Assembly (NCBI RefSeq): GCF_030378205.1
Contig: NZ_CP127385.1
Location: forward strand, 1,900,001-1,964,000
Length of the DNA: 64,000 bases
Direction: 5' to 3'
Source of the DNA: Bradyrhizobium sp. NP1
Lineage (GTDB): Bacteria; Pseudomonadota; Alphaproteobacteria; Rhizobiales; Xanthobacteraceae
Part shown: positions 60,895-64,000 of the stretch, piece after piece
Position numbering within the stretch: the first letter of the stretch is position 1
Layout of the letters: each line of letters starts with the position of its first letter
Translations under genes and position numbers: made by a program
Notes under the pieces: model-generated
What the model was told of the DNA's origin: nothing
Database searches by the model: none
Seen by the model: only the letters and a program-made list of their open reading frames with translations

Positions 60895-60972
60895 CTAGTG
60901 TCCTTTCGGACCCGAAGCTCGCAAAAGAAAACTCGCCGCGAAATGATGCGAACTTCGGGTCCGGGACACTAG
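60895..60972. repeat. Palindromic repeat element 2
   Basis: 78 bp with perfect 9-bp ends (CTAGTGTCC / GGACACTAG) and inner arms CGGACCCGAAG / CTTCGGGTCCG. Same CTAGTGT start as element 1 but different inner sequence. The rest of the gap (60973-61205) shows no gene; only an AT-rich run near 61148 that may be the promoter of the Crp-like gene. Confidence 0.7.
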
Positions 60973-61205
60973 GTTGCTAGCATCATTTCCGCGGGCTCGC
61001 ATCCATGATGCGGGAGTTCGCCGTTGCATGCCAGCATCTTCCCGAAGCGTGAAGCTGCCCGGAACCCGGCTTTTTCCGTGCGGCGGGAGCCTTGGCCGCA
61101 ATTCACCCCGGCTGCGGCAATGACGCGGTTCTAAGCCGATCCAGCCGATGATATATAAAGGCGTTGGTCTTGGGCGCTGTAGTTGCCGGGGCCGAGGAGA
61201 AAGAC

Positions 61206-61913
61206 ATGTCGGAGGCAGGTTCATCGTCGGCGGCAAGCGGTCGCCCGGAAGTGACGGAGACGCTGCGCGTCCCGTCCGCGATGCTTACCCATCTGCTCAG
61301 GCTTTCTCCGCCGCTTGCACGCCGCAGGATCGCGAAGGGTTGCGTGATCTACCGCCAGGGCGAGGTGAGCAGCCAGGTCTATGTCGTGATCTCCGGCCGG
61401 GTCGGGATCGGTATGCTCGGCAGCGGCGGCCATGAGCTGCTGATCGACATCGTCGGGCCGGGTGCGCTTTGCGGCGAAGGCGCGGCGTTCGATCAGTTGC
61501 CGCGCTTCTCGAGCGCAAGCGCGCTCGAGGCGAGCGAGGTGCTGGTGATTCCGGCGGCCGATTTCTCCAAGCTGATGTCGTCGGATCCCGAGCTTTCGGC
61601 GCTGATCGTGCACGCCATGTCGCTCAAGCAGCGGACGCTGGCGAGCCGGCTCGTGCAGGTGGCGCAGGCTTCGCCCGAAGTCCGCATCACCGAGCTGTTG
61701 GCGCAGATCAGCTCCCGGGATGCGCCGGCGATCGTGCTGACGCATCAGCAGATCGCGGATTTGATCGGCGCCTCCCGCATCACCGTGACCCGGGCGATGC
61801 AACGGCTGCGCCGCCAGGGCGCCGTGCGCTGCAAGCGCGGCCAATACGAGCTGGTGCGCGCACCGCGCGCCGGCTTCGTGGGCCGCGACAAGGTGCTCGC
61901 CGGCCGCGCCTGA
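61206..61913 (+). CDS. Crp/Fnr-family regulator, paralogue 1
   Basis: 235 aa. Cyclic-nucleotide-binding beta-roll (about 30-150: VIYRQGEVSSQVYVVISGRV, GPGALCGEGAAFDQLPRFSSA) and C-terminal HTH with LTHQQIADLIGASRITVTRAMQRL. No N-terminal Cys cluster, so not an oxygen-sensing Fnr. ATG at 61206 follows GAGGAG. Shares the phrase GEG-AFD-LPRFSSA with the second Crp-like protein at 62524, indicating duplication. Confidence 0.9.
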   Translation: MSEAGSSSAASGRPEVTETLRVPSAMLTHLLRLSPPLARRRIAKGCVIYRQGEVSSQVYVVISGRVGIGMLGSGGHELLIDIVGPGALCGEGAAFDQLPRFSSASALEASEVLVIPAADFSKLMSSDPELSALIVHAMSLKQRTLASRLVQVAQASPEVRITELLAQISSRDAPAIVLTHQQIADLIGASRITVTRAMQRLRRQGAVRCKRGQYELVRAPRAGFVGRDKVLAGRA

Positions 61914-61942
61914 TCGCGCGCTTCGAAGCGCCGCCTGTGTAT

Positions 61943-61956
61943 GGCGATACAGCGCG
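61943..61956 (+). promoter_or_regulatory. Shared motif copy 1, within TGTAT-N4-ATACA dyad
   Basis: GGCGATACAGCGCG, 57 bp upstream of the flavin reductase start, inside the perfect dyad TGTAT-GGCG-ATACA (61938-61951). An identical 14-mer lies at 63247-63260 upstream of the monooxygenase, and TGTTCT plus GCATC follow at similar distance in both. Candidate binding site for one of the Crp-like regulators. Confidence 0.55.
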
Positions 61957-62013
61957 AAGGCCCTGTTCTCCGGCATCCTGCGTTGACTGAGGACAGCGAC
62001 GCAGGAGACGGCC

Positions 62014-62499
62014 TTGAGCGCAACGCCGACCTTTCGCCAGATGATGGGCCGCTTTGCGACCGGCGTGGCGGTTGTGCTGGCAGACACGCCTGACGGTGTG
62101 ATCGGGCTGACCGTCAACTCGCTGACCTCGCTCAGCCTCGATCCGTCGCTCCTGTTGTTCTGCGCCAGAAACGAGAGCCGGACGGCGCGCATGATCATCG
62201 ACCGGGGCCTGTTCTCGGTCAATGTCCTCACCGCGGCGCAGCAGGATGTATCCCGCCGTTTTGCCGGACAGGGCGACAATTGGGATATCGCCGATTGCCG
62301 GCGATCGGGCCCGTGGCTCACAATCCCCGATTCAAACGGTGCGCTGTTCTGCGAGGTCGCGTGCGTCTATCCCGGTGGCGACCACCGCATCATTGTCGGC
62401 GAGGTGAAGGACATTCTGGGGCCCGCGAAGGCGCAGCGCCCACTGGTCTATCACGAAGGTCGCTACGGGCTCGCGGACGCCAGCCTTTCCGCGGCATGA
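62014..62499 (+). CDS. Flavin reductase-like (FMN-binding) protein
   Basis: 161 aa, split barrel of the HpaC/flavin-reductase family. GLTVNSLTSLSLDPSLLLFCA and GRYGLADA are family blocks. Supplies reduced flavin to a separate oxygenase component. TTG start at 62014, 6 nt after AGGAG. The acyl-CoA-dehydrogenase-fold monooxygenase that begins at 63329 is the likely partner because the two share an upstream motif. Confidence 0.88.
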   Translation: MSATPTFRQMMGRFATGVAVVLADTPDGVIGLTVNSLTSLSLDPSLLLFCARNESRTARMIIDRGLFSVNVLTAAQQDVSRRFAGQGDNWDIADCRRSGPWLTIPDSNGALFCEVACVYPGGDHRIIVGEVKDILGPAKAQRPLVYHEGRYGLADASLSAA

Positions 62500-62523
62500 G
62501 CGCGAAACATTTCGCAAGGCTCG

Positions 62524-63183
62524 TCAGCCGCTGCGCCGGCGCATCAGGACGATGTGACCGTCGAGAATGCCGATGCGGCCCCGCGCGCGAAGGCGCTGCA
62601 GCGTGCGGGTGACGGTCACGCGCGACGTTCCGGTCATCGCCGCGATCTGCTCATGGGTCACGTGGGTCACGAGCAGGCGTCCTTTCGGATGATCGATCGC
62701 GAACATTTCCTCCAGCCGCGTCAACAGCTCCATGATGCGTTCCTGTGGCTCGCGTGAGGCGAGATGCTTCAGGCGGATCGCCAGCACCCGCTGTTTCAGG
62801 CTGGTGACGCGCAACAGCGAGGCGGCGAACTCCGGATGCAGGCGGAACGCTTCCGTCAGCTTCGACGTCTCGAACTCGATGGTCTCGGTGTCCTCGACCG
62901 CGACGGCGCTGGAGAAGCGCGGCAGTCCGTCGAAGGCCGAGCCTTCGCCGCAGATCGTGTCGGGCCCCATCAGCTCAAGCACGACTTCCGAGCCGTCGGC
63001 GCGGATGATCGAGATCTGCACCAGCCCCTTGATCACAAAATAGAAGCGGGTCGACACCTCGCCCTGCTCATAGAGCACGGCGTTCTTTTTGAACTTCTTC
63101 CGCCGGCCATAGCACGCGTGCCCGGTCAGCATCTCCACGAGCTGCCGGTCGATCCGCCAGGTCCCGAGCTTTTTCTGTGGCAT
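62524..63183 (-). CDS. Crp/Fnr-family regulator, paralogue 2
   Basis: 219 aa from ATG at 63183 (an upstream Met at 63237 is possible). Beta-roll (VLYEQGEVSTRFYFVIKGLV, GPDTICGEGSAFDGLPRFSSA) and HTH VTHEQIAAMTGTSRVTVTRTLQRL. Basic tail LMRRRSG. Divergent from the flavin monooxygenase gene, with the shared motif in the 145-bp gap. Confidence 0.88.
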   Translation of the reverse strand: MPQKKLGTWRIDRQLVEMLTGHACYGRRKKFKKNAVLYEQGEVSTRFYFVIKGLVQISIIRADGSEVVLELMGPDTICGEGSAFDGLPRFSSAVAVEDTETIEFETSKLTEAFRLHPEFAASLLRVTSLKQRVLAIRLKHLASREPQERIMELLTRLEEMFAIDHPKGRLLVTHVTHEQIAAMTGTSRVTVTRTLQRLRARGRIGILDGHIVLMRRRSG

Positions 63184-63246
63184 TCGTCTCAACGGCTCCC
63201 TGCCGCCAGATTTGCTACGGTCGAAATAGCGCCACATCTCGTATAG

Positions 63247-63260
63247 GGCGATACAGCGCG
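63247..63260 (+). promoter_or_regulatory. Shared motif copy 2, within GTAT-N6-ATAC dyad
   Basis: GGCGATACAGCGCG, identical to 61943-61956, inside GTAT-AGGGCG-ATAC (63241-63254). Lies in the divergent gap between the second Crp-like gene and the flavin monooxygenase gene. Confidence 0.55.
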
Positions 63261-63328
63261 GCAAAAATAGCTTGTTCTAGCATCACGTCGCCACGTTTTT
63301 TGGCGAGGCCCAACTCCGGGAGGCGTAG

Positions 63329-64000
63329 ATGTCGTCGATGGCGGCTGTCCAGTCTTGTCCTGCACCGGCTGACCGTGATCTTGCCGCGCTGCTCGCGCGC
63401 GCCGAAGAGGTGCAGGCCTGGCTGCGGGGCCGCGCCTCCGAGATCGAGCAGCGGCGCAGCCTGCCGCCCGAGGTCGCCGAGCGGCTCGTCGATGCCGGGC
63501 TGTTCCGGATCACCCAGCCGAGCCTCTATGGCGGGCTCGGCATGGACACGCGCGCCGCCTGGCAGGCGGTCTACCAGATCGCGCGCGGCTGCTCCTCGAC
63601 GGCCTGGGTGCTGGGCTTGTCCAGCGCCAACGTCGTGATGATCGGCAAATTCCCTGACCAGGCGCAGCGCGAGGTCTTCCTCTCGGGCAGGCCCACCATC
63701 GTGTCGCTCCTGACCGGCGGTGTCGGCCACGACATCGAGGTCGAGCCTGTCGCGGGCGGTATGCTCCTGAGCGGCCGCTGGCGCTATGCCTCCGGTATCG
63801 ATGTCGCGACCTGGGCGGGTCTGCTGGTGCCGATCCCGGTGGACGGCAAGCCCGTGATGCATGTCGTGCTGGTTCCGGCGGATGCTTTCGCGATCGATCA
63901 TCAGAGCTGGAACGTGCTCGGCATGCGCGGCACCGGCAGCAAGGACATCGCGCTGAGCAAGACCTTCGTGCCGGACCATCGCTGGATGAACTGGCAGGTG
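63329..64000 (+). CDS. Acyl-CoA dehydrogenase-fold flavin monooxygenase (group D), partial
   Basis: The first 224 codons, running off the window end. ATG at 63329 follows GGGAGG. Segments FRITQPSLYGGLGMD, CSSTAWVLGL, SGRWRYASGID and LGMRGTGSKDI match the large component of two-component flavin monooxygenases such as HsaA, DszC or IacA, which hydroxylate aromatics using reduced flavin from a partner reductase. Partner is probably the flavin reductase at 62014. Regulated with it, judging by the shared upstream motif. Confidence 0.85.
   Translation, partial: MSSMAAVQSCPAPADRDLAALLARAEEVQAWLRGRASEIEQRRSLPPEVAERLVDAGLFRITQPSLYGGLGMDTRAAWQAVYQIARGCSSTAWVLGLSSANVVMIGKFPDQAQREVFLSGRPTIVSLLTGGVGHDIEVEPVAGGMLLSGRWRYASGIDVATWAGLLVPIPVDGKPVMHVVLVPADAFAIDHQSWNVLGMRGTGSKDIALSKTFVPDHRWMNWQV

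Noticed and set aside
60763..60972. 69-aa frame over the tandem palindromic elements
   Set aside because: Formed by the repeat arms themselves; no coding character.

Overview
The window is GC-rich DNA with dense, mostly tightly packed genes and strong third-position G/C. Family content (LysR, GntR and IclR regulators, LivFGHMK-type and NMT1-type ABC importers, Crp/Fnr regulators, MFS carriers) and dispersed intergenic repeats near 15.6-16.15 kb point to an alphaproteobacterium close to Bradyrhizobium. This assignment rests on recognition of sequence style, not on a search. No rRNA, tRNA, CRISPR array, integrase or insertion sequence was seen. About 61 protein genes are supported.

Layout. 0-8.6 kb: MFS carrier, crotonase-family enzyme, DsbA/HCCA-isomerase-like protein, TetR regulator, nitronate monooxygenase, an overlapping tandem pair of GcvA-like LysR regulators led by two doubtful small ORFs, and a RraA-family protein. 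8.7-12.8 kb: a somewhat lower-GC stretch with a CNNM/CorC-like CBS membrane protein, a coiled-coil membrane protein, a MarR regulator with a clear operator, an ABM-domain enzyme and a small membrane protein. 13-15.4 kb: a LysR regulator divergent from an aldehyde dehydrogenase. 15.4-16.3 kb: non-coding, repeat-rich. 16.3-22.2 kb: PaiB-like FMN protein, a fatty-acid-hydroxylase operon with two small membrane proteins, a DUF6166-like protein, a zinc alcohol dehydrogenase, a GntR regulator and an MFS carrier.

22.4-57.2 kb is a catabolic super-region. (a) A LysR regulator faces a FAD hydroxylase, alpha/beta hydrolase, MFS carrier and M24 metallopeptidase. (b) An IclR regulator with two matching palindromic sites faces an NMT1-type ABC importer, an isochorismatase-family amidase and a second FAD hydroxylase. 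(c) A GntR regulator at 50.4 kb faces a putative 14-gene, 14.7-kb operon. That operon encodes LigB and LigA extradiol dioxygenase subunits, a second NMT1-type importer whose ATPase and permease are fused in one protein, two paralogous YtcJ-type amidohydrolases, a complete Liv-type importer, a DUF1989 protein, a formamidase/acetamidase and an HSL-type esterase. (d) A further operon on the same strand carries an MFS carrier, an arylmalonate-decarboxylase/maleate-isomerase-like protein, a GntR regulator, a racemase-like protein lacking both usual cysteines, a hydantoinase-type cyclic amidohydrolase and an alpha/beta hydrolase. Together these suggest uptake and breakdown of nitrogen-containing aromatic or heterocyclic compounds: ring hydroxylation, ring cleavage, then amide, formyl and cyclic-amide hydrolysis. 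The substrates cannot be named from sequence alone.

57.4-60.8 kb: an AaeA/AaeX/AaeB-like efflux set (HlyD-type adaptor, DUF1656, FUSC). 60.8-61.0 kb: two adjacent palindromic repeat elements. 61.2-64 kb: two paralogous Crp/Fnr regulators, a flavin reductase and the start of an acyl-CoA-dehydrogenase-fold flavin monooxygenase. The reductase and monooxygenase share an upstream sequence motif, so they probably form a co-regulated two-component monooxygenase. Start codons were re-chosen from ribosome binding sites and family N-termini where the longest reading frame looked too long.
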